Below, one piece after another: positions 1 to 6,394 of a stretch of 6,445 bases of DNA. The notes under the pieces are model-generated. The model was not told the origin of the DNA, did no database searches, and worked only from the letters and a program-made list of their open reading frames with translations. Positions within the stretch are counted from its first letter, which is position 1. Each line of letters starts with the position of its first letter. The position numbers and the translations under genes were made by a program. This stretch comes from Candidatus Hydrogenedentota bacterium (lineage in GTDB: Bacteria > Hydrogenedentota > Hydrogenedentia > Hydrogenedentales > JAEUWI01), in NCBI GenBank assembly GCA_030430835.1, contig JAUIKJ010000174.1:1-6445 (forward strand). Reading direction: 5' to 3'.

Positions 1-2119
1 AAATGTCGACCGTGACACTCACCTGCGAAGCGTCGAGGCGAATGGGCGTTGTGCCACCGCGGGGATAGGCGCGCAGGGTTTCTATGGCACCGGCAATGGT
101 GAAGATGTTGTTCTTCGGATCGCTGCCTGCGCGCTTCCAATCGAAGGTGCCGTCGAGTGCCGCGCCGCCTTCGAGGCGATAGGGGATTTGCAGGCAGCGG
201 CTGGCGGTGTCCGCGTCGACCCGATCAATCTTGGCGCGAATGGAATCGAGCCCCCAGGCGCCGCCCTGTCGCTTGATGCCGACGGTGCCCTGTAGAAGAA
301 TCGCGTTGAGGTTGACATCGCCGTTGATTTGAATCTGCTTGTTGGGGACCATCTCCACGCTGAGATTCGTGGTGCCACAGCCGAGTCCGACAGGTTTGCG
401 AAACCACCATTCGAAGCCGATCTCGGCCTGGGTCGCGTCGATGCCGAGATCGAAGAGGTAGCGATCGGGTTTGATATCGCCCTTGCAACGGAAGGCTGCC
501 GCGCCGGCGAGGGATACGTCCTTGATGTTCTGCAGCAAGGGCACCGATTCGAGTTGTGCGACGGTGCCGCTGACCTCGAACTGGGTCTCTCGCGAGGCGA
601 GATTGAAGCGCGCACTACCGGTGAAGGGATAGCCGGTAACCTTCGCATTGAGCGGATCGAAGATAAGCTGGTCGCCCTCAAGACGGATCGCGCCGGTGAC
701 ATCTTCTGCCCGAACGCCCGCGGCCGCATGCTCGATGTGGCCTCCGGTGATATTGAGACGGCCTTGCGGCGTACCCGCTGCCGAATCCCAGGTCACCTGC
801 ATCATGCCGACATTCAGGGTGGCAGCGGGGATCTGGGGGGAGGCGGGGGCCAAGGTGACGGCACCGGTGGAGACCTGGGCTTCCGCGGTGATCGTGGGGG
901 CGTTGGTCGTCCCGCCCAGTCGCAGATTCAGGGCATAGGCATCGCCGAGATCGACGTCGAGCGCGCCGAACTCGCCGCTGCGTCCCTCGAAGAGGTAGTC
1001 CATGATGGTCAGCACGGGAACGCGGTCTACCTGCACGCGCAGGTCGAGTTCCGGGTAGGCGGTGGTGAAGTCGACGGCACCGTCGACCCGGCCACCGAAC
1101 TGGCCGGTCACGATATTGGCCGTGGTCAGTTCGAGCCGTTCGTTGTCCCGGTTGAAACTGGCCAGCGCTTCGAGGCGGCCGGTGAGCGGCGCGATGAGGT
1201 CGGGCTGGTTACGGAGGGCGATGTTGTGAAAGTCCGTCTCGAGGGAAACCACGAGGACGCGGTTCGGGTAGCCGGCGATGCGCAAGCGGGGCGCGGCCTC
1301 TCCCGAGGTAATGAACTGGCGCTGGGCGGGGAGAAAGACGTTGATGTCATCCGCGACCAGATGATCATGCTCCACCCGCAGGTCGAAGTCGTCCAGGGAG
1401 GCGTAGCGCAGATTGGCGCGGAGGGCATCGTCCCGGCGGCCCGCCAGATGCCCGGCAGCCCGCGCCAGGATCTCCTCGGATTCGGGGAGCCGCACGACGT
1501 CCAGGTCCAGGTCTTCCACTTCGATATGGGTATCGCCGACGACGTTCTGGATACGGAGCCGGCAGTCGCGCCCGAGGACACGGAAGGAAAACTGGGGGCC
1601 CATGCCGGACGAGTTCATCATGGAGGAGAGGTCGGCGCCGAACCATTCGGCGCCCATGGGGCGCGTGATTGTGATTTCGGCATCGTCGATCTGTACGCGA
1701 TCGATGGTGACCCGGCCATAGAAAAGATCGACAAAGTCGATCAGCAGAAAGGCCTCCGGCGCAGACACACGAATGGCGGGGCCGTCCGGGGCGCTGGTCT
1801 CGATCGCGAAGTCCTCGATATACAGTCCACGCAGGCCATAGACCTGCACGGCGCCGAGGTGCAGGTCACCGCCCATAAGCTCACCGGCCACCGACTGCAC
1901 GTTGCCGCGCAGTTGTTCCAGCTTGAACTTGACGAAAAGCACGCCCGCCGCGAATACGCCCGTCAGTACCAACAAGGCAAAGAGGCGGATTCGCGTACGG
2001 CGGATCCGCGCCGTACGCGCCGGGGAGGGCTGCGGTGCTTGCTTAGTCTTCTCCAGCGCCCGCGTCTTCCTCGTTGGCGCCTGCCGGTGGCGCGGCAGCG
2101 CCGATCCAGGGCAGACCAC
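1..2119 (-). CDS. AsmA-family envelope protein, 3' end outside the window
   Basis: The minus strand is open without a stop from an in-frame TGA at 2173-2171 down to base 1, giving about 706 residues before the window cuts it off. Counting from the GTG at 2119, a basic stretch (residues 35-45) precedes one membrane segment (about 45-63, RLFALLVLTGVFAAGVLFV). A long beta-strand-rich region follows, with alternating hydrophobic residues and phrases typical of AsmA/TamB/YhdP proteins, for example FYGRVTIDRVQIDDAEITI near residues 115-135 and repeated V-x-G-x-V/A-x-F/L strands later. In known members the N-terminal helix anchors the protein in the inner membrane and the beta domain spans the periplasm, affecting phospholipid transport and outer-membrane assembly. 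The start is uncertain. GTG 2119 and TTG 2128 lack a Shine-Dalgarno site, whereas a CTG at 2056 has AGGAAG nine bases upstream. It overlaps recA, which suggests co-transcription. The subfamily is not determined. Confidence 0.85.
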   Translation of the reverse strand, partial: MVCPGSALPRHRQAPTRKTRALEKTKQAPQPSPARTARIRRTRIRLFALLVLTGVFAAGVLFVKFKLEQLRGNVQSVAGELMGGDLHLGAVQVYGLRGLYIEDFAIETSAPDGPAIRVSAPEAFLLIDFVDLFYGRVTIDRVQIDDAEITITRPMGAEWFGADLSSMMNSSGMGPQFSFRVLGRDCRLRIQNVVGDTHIEVEDLDLDVVRLPESEEILARAAGHLAGRRDDALRANLRYASLDDFDLRVEHDHLVADDINVFLPAQRQFITSGEAAPRLRIAGYPNRVLVVSLETDFHNIALRNQPDLIAPLTGRLEALASFNRDNERLELTTANIVTGQFGGRVDGAVDFTTAYPELDLRVQVDRVPVLTIMDYLFEGRSGEFGALDVDLGDAYALNLRLGGTTNAPTITAEAQVSTGAVTLAPASPQIPAATLNVGMMQVTWDSAAGTPQGRLNITGGHIEHAAAGVRAEDVTGAIRLEGDQLIFDPLNAKVTGYPFTGSARFNLASRETQFEVSGTVAQLESVPLLQNIKDVSLAGAAAFRCKGDIKPDRYLFDLGIDATQAEIGFEWWFRKPVGLGCGTTNLSVEMVPNKQIQINGDVNLNAILLQGTVGIKRQGGAWGLDSIRAKIDRVDADTASRCLQIPYRLEGGAALDGTFDWKRAGSDPKNNIFTIAGAIETLRAYPRGGTTPIRLDASQVSVTVDI

Positions 2120-3119
2120 GTGCTGCAATGATCTTGTTGCGGATATCTTCGGTGAGATCCGGATTGTCCTTCAGGAATTGCCGGGTATTCTCACGACCCT
2201 GCCCGAGGTTCTCACCGTTCATGGAGAACCAGGCCCCGCTCTTCTGAATGATTTTGTCGGCCAAGGCAAGATCCAGGATGTCGCCTTCACGCGAGATGCC
2301 TTCCTTGAAGAGCAGATCAAACTCGACCACCTTGAAGGGGGCGCTCAGCTTGTTCTTCACCACCTTCACCTTCACCCGGTTGCCAACGTCCTGATCGCGA
2401 TCCTTGAGCGTGCCGATACGGCGAATGTCAAAGCGCACGCTGGAGTAGAACTTCAGGGCGCGCCCGCCCGTCGTGGTTTCCGGGCTGCCGAACATGACAC
2501 CAATCTTTTCGCGAATCTGATTGATGAAGATGACCAGGGTCTTCGAGCGGCTGATGATGGCGGTCAGCTTGCGCAGTGCCTGCGACATGAGCCGCGCCTG
2601 CAGGCCGACGTGGGAATCGCCCATCTCGCCTTCGATTTCCGCCTTTGGCACCAGGGCCGCCACGGAGTCGATTACGATGACGTCTACCGCGTTGCTGCGT
2701 ACCAGGCTCTCGCAAATCTCGAGGGCCTGCTCGGCGCTGTCGGGCTGGGAGACCAGCAAGTTGTCTACATCCACGCCAATCCGGCGGGCAAAGCTGGGAT
2801 CGAGCGCGTGCTCGGCGTCGATGAAGCAGGCAATGCCGCCGTTGCGCTGGGCGTTGGCCACGGTGTGCAGGGCGAGGGTCGTTTTACCGGAGGATTCCGG
2901 GCCGTAGATCTCGACGACACGGCCGCGGGGAAGGCCGCCGACACCGGTCGCGATGTCAAGGGACAGGCTGCCGGTGGAGATCGCCGAGACGCCCTGGGCG
3001 AAGGTGTCGTCGCCGAGCCGGTGCAGGGTGCCGCGGCCGAACTGTTTCTCCAGCTGGCTGAGGGCGATATCAAGCGCCTTGGTCTTGGCATCGGCATTGG
3101 GGGCTGGGTTCGCGGCCAT
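2043..3119 (-). CDS. recA: Recombinase RecA
   Basis: This is a 358-residue RecA, a normal length for bacteria. It forms ATP-dependent filaments on single-stranded DNA, drives homologous strand exchange, and stimulates LexA self-cleavage in the SOS response. Visible motifs are Walker A GPESSGKT (residues 73-80), the catalytic-glutamate segment DAEHALD (102-108, E103), Walker B VIVIDSVAAL (147-156), loop L1 EIEGEMGDSH (161-170), the ATP-sensing INQIR (199-203, Q201) and the L2 region VMFGSPETTTGG (208-219). The C-terminus ends in an acidic tail (EEDAGAGED), as in many RecA proteins. The ATG at 3119 is preceded by AAGGAG at an 8-base spacing. The 5' gap carries a likely promoter and operator. 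Downstream the next gene is AsmA-like, not recX, and overlaps the recA end. All core motifs are intact, so it should be functional. Confidence 0.99.
   Translation of the reverse strand: MAANPAPNADAKTKALDIALSQLEKQFGRGTLHRLGDDTFAQGVSAISTGSLSLDIATGVGGLPRGRVVEIYGPESSGKTTLALHTVANAQRNGGIACFIDAEHALDPSFARRIGVDVDNLLVSQPDSAEQALEICESLVRSNAVDVIVIDSVAALVPKAEIEGEMGDSHVGLQARLMSQALRKLTAIISRSKTLVIFINQIREKIGVMFGSPETTTGGRALKFYSSVRFDIRRIGTLKDRDQDVGNRVKVKVVKNKLSAPFKVVEFDLLFKEGISREGDILDLALADKIIQKSGAWFSMNGENLGQGRENTRQFLKDNPDLTEDIRNKIIAARGLPWIGAAAPPAGANEEDAGAGED
2066..2071 (-). promoter_or_regulatory. Shine-Dalgarno-like AGGAAG inside the recA 3' end
   Basis: AGGAAG lies on the minus strand within the acidic-tail codons of recA, nine bases before a CTG (2056-2054) that is in frame with the AsmA-like gene. 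If that CTG is the start, the two genes overlap by 14 bases and the recA stop (2045-2043) lies just inside the AsmA start, a typical arrangement for translational coupling. CTG is a rare start codon, so this remains tentative. Confidence 0.4.
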
Positions 3120-3127
3120 TGTATAGT

Positions 3128-3133
3128 CTCCTT
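3128..3133 (-). promoter_or_regulatory. Ribosome binding site of recA
   Basis: AAGGAG on the minus strand lies eight bases upstream of the ATG at 3119. It is a near-perfect Shine-Dalgarno sequence and fixes the recA start. Confidence 0.8.
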
Positions 3134-3141
3134 CGCGTTGA

Positions 3142-3181
3142 GCAAGATACTGAATAAATGTTCACCACCCCCGTATCTTGC
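3142..3181 (-). promoter_or_regulatory. Candidate recA operator: 9-bp inverted repeat enclosing a GAAC-N4-GTTC-like box
   Basis: On the recA sense strand GCAAGATAC (3181-3173) and GTATCTTGC (3150-3142) are perfect reverse complements separated by 22 bases. Inside, abutting the proximal arm, is TGAACATTTATTCA (3164-3151), a palindrome with one mismatch that resembles the GAAC-N4-GTTC core bound by Gram-positive-type LexA. The distal arm overlaps the predicted -10, so a bound protein could block transcription. The arms and the box are seen directly. Binding by LexA is inference. Confidence 0.4.
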
Positions 3182-3223
3182 CAAATCGCCGCCCCCGTGT
3201 CAAGCCCTATTTTTACCTTTTTT
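3175..3223 (-). promoter_or_regulatory. Probable recA promoter with upstream A-tracts
   Basis: The minus strand carries an exact TTGACA (3203-3198). Seventeen bases later comes CAAGAT (3180-3175), a weak -10 that matches TATAAT at three of six positions. Upstream of the -35 lie A6 (3223-3218) and A5 (3214-3210) tracts, an UP-element-like layout that stands out in this GC-rich DNA. The expected start of transcription is near 3168, leaving a leader of about 50 bases before the recA ATG. A weak -10 overlapped by an inverted repeat would suit a regulated promoter. Confidence 0.5.
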
Positions 3224-3231
3224 CACCCCGC

Positions 3232-5301
3232 CTATTCCAGCCGCTCGATCGGATGCTCGCCGTCGAAGAACAGGCCACTGCCGATCATGTCCAGTTCGAA
3301 GTGCTGTCCCACCACGTCGATGATCACGTGGCTACCGTCTTCAATGCGGTAGGTGCCCTTGATCGATTCGTTGACGAGGAACTCGCCATCGGCGAGGAAA
3401 CGGAACTTGAACTGGTCTTCACGCCACAGCGTGCCGACGAGGGATTCTGGCGTAAGCGGCGGTCCGGTGGTTTCGATTTGCGGCGGATTCTCGGCACGTT
3501 TCCGGGCGCGGCGCTCGTGGTAGGCCTTGCGCCGTTCCGCCATCCTCTCGAACTGTTTCACGGGCGCCGAGAGCCAAACGTAGCCGATGAACATTTCTTC
3601 CCAGGTCTGGTCGCCGAAGATCACAGTGGCCTCCGGGTCCGGGTTGTAAGGGTTGGCGGGCGAGTTGTCGAAGGCGCCTTCACAGACGATGCGCGTGCCG
3701 GGCGGTAACAACACCGGCTCTTCAAAGGTATAGGCGAACTGCCAATCAAAGTTGTAGGCCGGTATCGAGGCGAGCTGTTCGACATGGCCATCGGGGAAAT
3801 GCGCGGCGTAGGCGAAGTGTTTGCCGCGGTAGTGCATGTGCGGCGCGACCGCATGGAGCACCATCGGCATGGAGTAGTCCTCCTCCGCGCGCACGACATA
3901 CTCCGGATCGTTCGGAGGGATCTCGAAGTTTGCCGAATACGCCGCATCGGTGATGATGCGTTGCTGCGGCATCCCGTCATAGTAGTGCAGCCCGAGGCGG
4001 GTGGTGTCCGATTCAACTTTGCCGGTGGCGACGTAATGGACCTGCAGGAGAAAGCTCGCCCCCGCAGGGATGAACTTGGCCGTTTTCTCCGGATAGAACG
4101 CTGCCCGCGCCCCCGGCACGAAGGCACCGAAGAACCCGCCGGCGCCGCCGGACACCCGCGGTTCCTCTGCCTTGCGATCCTCCGGGTACTGGATAAAGAC
4201 GAGCGCGTGGTGGACTACGCGCGCGTTGCCCGGGTGTACCTCAAAGCCGCGAATCCAGGTGTCTTCCTTCAGACCGGTGGGAATATCGAAGAGCTGGTAC
4301 TCGATTGCGCCTTCGGCGGGAACCTCAAAGGCTTCGGCCATCGCCAGTTCCAGATCCGGTTCACCGAGGAGCCATTCCGAATCCCGAACCTCCTTGTGTG
4401 CTGCGAGGTAGTCCGCATTCTCATCTGTGCGCGGCGCGCCCGCTTCCGCCCAGGCCACGAGAAGTTTCTTCTCGTCGGGCGTCAAGGATCCGTCATTGCG
4501 AAAATGCCCCACCTCCGGATCCGCGCCCCACGGCGGCATGCGATCCGCAAGGATGACCTCACGCATCATCTCGGACCAGCCCTTGGCCTTGCGGTAGCTG
4601 TCGTAAGCGAAGGGGCCCACGTCGCCCGCGCGGTGGCACTTCACGCATTTGCCCTGGATGATCGGTGCGACCTGCTCGTAGCTGACTTCCTCTTCGGGCG
4701 GATCAATGAAGTTGATCTTGCAGCCCTTGGTCTCCGACCGCTTCACCTCAATTTCTTCACCAGCGAGATAGGCGTCCAGTGCGTCCTTGAGCCACTCATT
4801 GTCGACCCGCGCTCGCTGGATGCCGTAGTCGAAGCGATCATCGATCGCTCCGCGATACGCGATCTCCCAGGTCTTGGGGTTCACCAGAATGGCCTCGGCC
4901 GTGCGTTCACAGCCCAGCATGCGCACCACGATTTGCGCATTGTCGATGAGAATCGGAATGTCCACGCCAAACTCCTCCGCCTCCTCCTTCACACTCTTGC
5001 GGTCGTCGTGGTAGTTGCCGTTGATCATCAGGAAGCGAACGCCCTTCGGCGCGTAGGCATCGCGGAGCGCCTTGATCCCGGGAAAGCTCTGCCGAACGAT
5101 GGGGCAGCCATTGCCCTGAATGTAGAGGAGAACCGCCTTGGCATCCGTCTGCCGGTAGAGTTCGTGGGCCTTGCCCTCATGGTCGATCAGGCGGAAGTTC
5201 TCCACGACTTGCGTGGTCTCCTTGGCCGCCGGGATCTGATCTTCGGCATGGACTACAACGGATAGAATCAGGGCAATCAGGGCGGGGATAGCTCGGCGCA
5301 T
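3232..5301 (-). CDS. Secreted redoxin / cytochrome c / copper monooxygenase (PHM-like) fusion protein
   Basis: This 689-residue exported protein has four parts. A Sec signal peptide (about 1-19, ending VHA) leads a thioredoxin-fold redoxin domain (about 30-185) with the active-site NGCPIVR (C66) and further cysteines C131 and C194. A one-heme cytochrome c domain follows (about 205-300), with CVKCH (219-223) and a likely axial methionine in RMPPW (M255). Residues about 330-580 match copper type II ascorbate-dependent monooxygenases. H364/H365 and H422 fit the CuH site, and H488/H490 (PHMH) with M570 fit CuM. A charged linker (582-606) leads to a small beta-rich domain (617-689) that I do not recognise. 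Such enzymes hydroxylate C-H bonds using two electrons and O2, but the substrate here is unknown. The ATG at 5301 was chosen because the signal peptide begins there and a GAGAAG lies five bases upstream. A longer frame from 5394 lacks these and would begin upstream of the predicted transcript start. Confidence 0.93.
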   Translation of the reverse strand: MRRAIPALIALILSVVVHAEDQIPAAKETTQVVENFRLIDHEGKAHELYRQTDAKAVLLYIQGNGCPIVRQSFPGIKALRDAYAPKGVRFLMINGNYHDDRKSVKEEAEEFGVDIPILIDNAQIVVRMLGCERTAEAILVNPKTWEIAYRGAIDDRFDYGIQRARVDNEWLKDALDAYLAGEEIEVKRSETKGCKINFIDPPEEEVSYEQVAPIIQGKCVKCHRAGDVGPFAYDSYRKAKGWSEMMREVILADRMPPWGADPEVGHFRNDGSLTPDEKKLLVAWAEAGAPRTDENADYLAAHKEVRDSEWLLGEPDLELAMAEAFEVPAEGAIEYQLFDIPTGLKEDTWIRGFEVHPGNARVVHHALVFIQYPEDRKAEEPRVSGGAGGFFGAFVPGARAAFYPEKTAKFIPAGASFLLQVHYVATGKVESDTTRLGLHYYDGMPQQRIITDAAYSANFEIPPNDPEYVVRAEEDYSMPMVLHAVAPHMHYRGKHFAYAAHFPDGHVEQLASIPAYNFDWQFAYTFEEPVLLPPGTRIVCEGAFDNSPANPYNPDPEATVIFGDQTWEEMFIGYVWLSAPVKQFERMAERRKAYHERRARKRAENPPQIETTGPPLTPESLVGTLWREDQFKFRFLADGEFLVNESIKGTYRIEDGSHVIIDVVGQHFELDMIGSGLFFDGEHPIERLE

Positions 5302-5399
5302 GGGTGCTTCTCGTTTCCAGGGTTGCAATGACCGGGTCGAATCACGTGTGGGTATGAGACTATCTACAATGCTGCATGGTTTAGGCTGTGTCATCTAGG

Positions 5400-5414
5400 G
5401 CAATTCTGGTGCCA
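5400..5414 (-). promoter_or_regulatory. Sigma-54 (RpoN) -24/-12 promoter for the redox-fusion gene
   Basis: The minus strand reads TGGCAC-CAGAA-TTGC (5414-5400). All ten bases of the TGGCAC-N5-TTGC core match with the correct spacing between the GG and GC dinucleotides. Transcription would start near 5389, about 88 bases before the ATG at 5301, which would rule out the longer possible start at 5394. Sigma-54 promoters require an NtrC-type activator bound upstream. I see no convincing activator site in the 190 bases available. Confidence 0.6.
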
Positions 5415-5576
5415 TTTTGCGCGGCGAGGGTTAAATGCCTGCGAAAGCTTCGTTTAGATCGCATTCGCGGGGCAAGGCAACGACACGTGCATGGCGGCCT
5501 GGGCTACAAATTGGGAGATTCGACCACGCTTTGGGGGGCGAAACGCGACGACGCGCAACCTGGCGTGCACGGCATC

Positions 5577-5585
5577 TGCTATGAT
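5577..5585 (+). promoter_or_regulatory. Extended -10 promoter element for the DUF1460 gene
   Basis: TGCTATGAT combines the TGN extension with TATGAT, which matches TATAAT at five of six positions. No good -35 lies 16-18 bases upstream, as is usual for extended -10 promoters. Transcription would begin near 5592, giving a very short leader just ahead of the ribosome site at 5595. Confidence 0.45.
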
Positions 5586-5594
5586 GGCGCTTTC

Positions 5595-5599
5595 AGGAG
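5595..5599 (+). promoter_or_regulatory. Ribosome binding site of the DUF1460 gene
   Basis: AGGAG ends nine bases before the ATG at 5609. An in-frame TGA at 5582-5584 limits upstream extension, and no other start codon lies between, so this site and the ATG define the gene start. Confidence 0.7.
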
Positions 5600-5608
5600 C
5601 CCCCGATC

Positions 5609-6394
5609 ATGATCCTCGCGGCCTTGCTACTCAGTCTGTGTGCGGACGCATCACTCGCCACCATGAACGCGCGCGAGATCTCGGCCCACTTGGCCGACCT
5701 GCGCGCGCGCGGGGTGCCCTTCGAGCGGCGCGTGGCCGAGGTGGCGCGGCTGGGTCTGGGAACGCCCTATGCCGACGGACCGCTGGGCGAGGGACCGGGG
5801 GGGGAGTACGACTCCGATCCGCTTATCGATCTGGGGCGCGTCGATTGCGTGACCTATGTCGAACAGACCCTCGCGTTTTCCATGGCGCCGGACTACGCCA
5901 CCGCCTTCGATACCCTGCAGAAGATTCGCTACGAGAAGGGGCAAGTCGACTACGCCACGCGCAATCATTTCATGATTGCGGACTGGGTGAAGAACAATCC
6001 CTGGTGCAGCGATGTCTCTCGCGACCTTGGGGTCGACACCGTTGCCTTGACGCGGACCATCAGCAAGCGCGATTTCTTTCAGAAGGTCAAGGCGCCCGAC
6101 GTGGGGCAAGAGATTCCGGACCGGGACGTGACCATCCACTACGTCCCGTCCTCCGCTGCCGCGGCCGCGGAGGACCAACTGCCGGACGCCGCCATCATCG
6201 TCTTTGTTGGCAAGGTGGACTGGCTCTTCGCACTACACTGCGGCCTCTATGTTCGCGACGAAGCGGGGCAGGGGCAACTGCTCCACGCCAGTTCCAAGGG
6301 GGAGAGGGTCGTCGCGATTCGCCTCGCCGATTACCTTGCAGAGAACAGCGGGCGCTACCTCGGCTTTACGGCGTATCGGGTGGGGGAACGCTAG
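5609..6394 (+). CDS. DUF1460 family exported N-acetylmuramoyl-L-alanine amidase-like protein
   Basis: This 261-residue protein matches the DUF1460 family, which has an NlpC/P60-like papain fold and is classed as N-acetylmuramoyl-L-alanine amidase-like. Members are thought to cut peptidoglycan peptides or the amide bond to muramic acid. Family landmarks appear in order: a GTPYADGPLGE segment (51-61), DCVTYVEQ with the probable nucleophile C80, RNHFMIADW (118-126), LHCGLYV with the probable catalytic H210, and LLHASS (224-229). The N-terminus (MILAALLLSLCADASLA) looks like a short signal peptide but has no positive charge before the hydrophobic core. C11 is not in a proper lipobox, so lipidation is unlikely. 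An alanine run (183-187) sits in a loop between conserved blocks. The gene stands alone on its strand, divergent from the redox-fusion gene, with its own ribosome site and likely promoter. Enzymatic specificity is inferred from the family only. Confidence 0.92.
   Translation: MILAALLLSLCADASLATMNAREISAHLADLRARGVPFERRVAEVARLGLGTPYADGPLGEGPGGEYDSDPLIDLGRVDCVTYVEQTLAFSMAPDYATAFDTLQKIRYEKGQVDYATRNHFMIADWVKNNPWCSDVSRDLGVDTVALTRTISKRDFFQKVKAPDVGQEIPDRDVTIHYVPSSAAAAAEDQLPDAAIIVFVGKVDWLFALHCGLYVRDEAGQGQLLHASSKGERVVAIRLADYLAENSGRYLGFTAYRVGER
6148..6175 (+). repeat. Inverted repeat inside the DUF1460 coding sequence
   Basis: GTCCTCCGC (6148-6156) and GCGGAGGAC (6167-6175) are perfect 9-bp complements around a 10-base GC-rich loop. 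They overlap a 12-bp palindrome, CCGCGGCCGCGG (6159-6170). The segment encodes the alanine-rich loop of the protein. It could form a strong mRNA hairpin, but may simply reflect GC-rich alanine codons. Confidence 0.5.

Larger units (their letters stand above)
5302..5608. other. Divergent intergenic region between the redox-fusion and DUF1460 genes
   Basis: These 307 bases hold the control signals for two divergent genes: a sigma-54-type promoter facing left and an extended -10 facing right. The short open frames here show no recognisable protein or good ribosome site. A loosely repeated 10-mer (CGTGCATGGC at 5486-5495 and CGTGCACGGC at 5564-5573) and a small inverted repeat (CGAA-N3-TTCG, 5442-5452) are visible, but their role is unclear. 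Confidence 0.7.

Noticed and set aside
329..2131. 600-residue plus-strand open frame
   Set aside because: It lies antisense to the AsmA-like gene. Its product is low-complexity, rich in G, D, E and R, with no recognisable domain, which is typical of a shadow frame in GC-rich DNA.
3210..3223. T-runs on the plus strand as a terminator
   Set aside because: There is no stem directly before them and no plus-strand gene ends here. On the sense strand of recA they are A-tracts and fit better as an upstream promoter element.
1902..3323. 473-residue plus-strand open frame
   Set aside because: It is antisense to recA, whose protein is unmistakable. No domain is seen in the antisense product.
3784..5265. 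493-residue plus-strand open frame
   Set aside because: It is antisense to the redox-fusion gene, which has intact heme and copper motifs. The antisense product has no recognisable features.
5302..5394. Longer start (ATG 5394) for the redox-fusion protein
   Set aside because: It would place 31 polar residues ahead of a clear signal peptide and would begin upstream of the transcript start predicted from the sigma-54 site.
5486..5573. CGTGCATGGC and CGTGCACGGC as activator binding sites for the sigma-54 promoter
   Set aside because: Only two copies differing by one base, without dyad symmetry typical of NtrC-type sites. It could be chance in GC-rich DNA.
5388..5612. 74-residue plus-strand open frame in the divergent gap
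   Set aside because: It overlaps the sigma-54 site and the DUF1460 promoter, lacks a ribosome site, and is arginine-rich without a domain.
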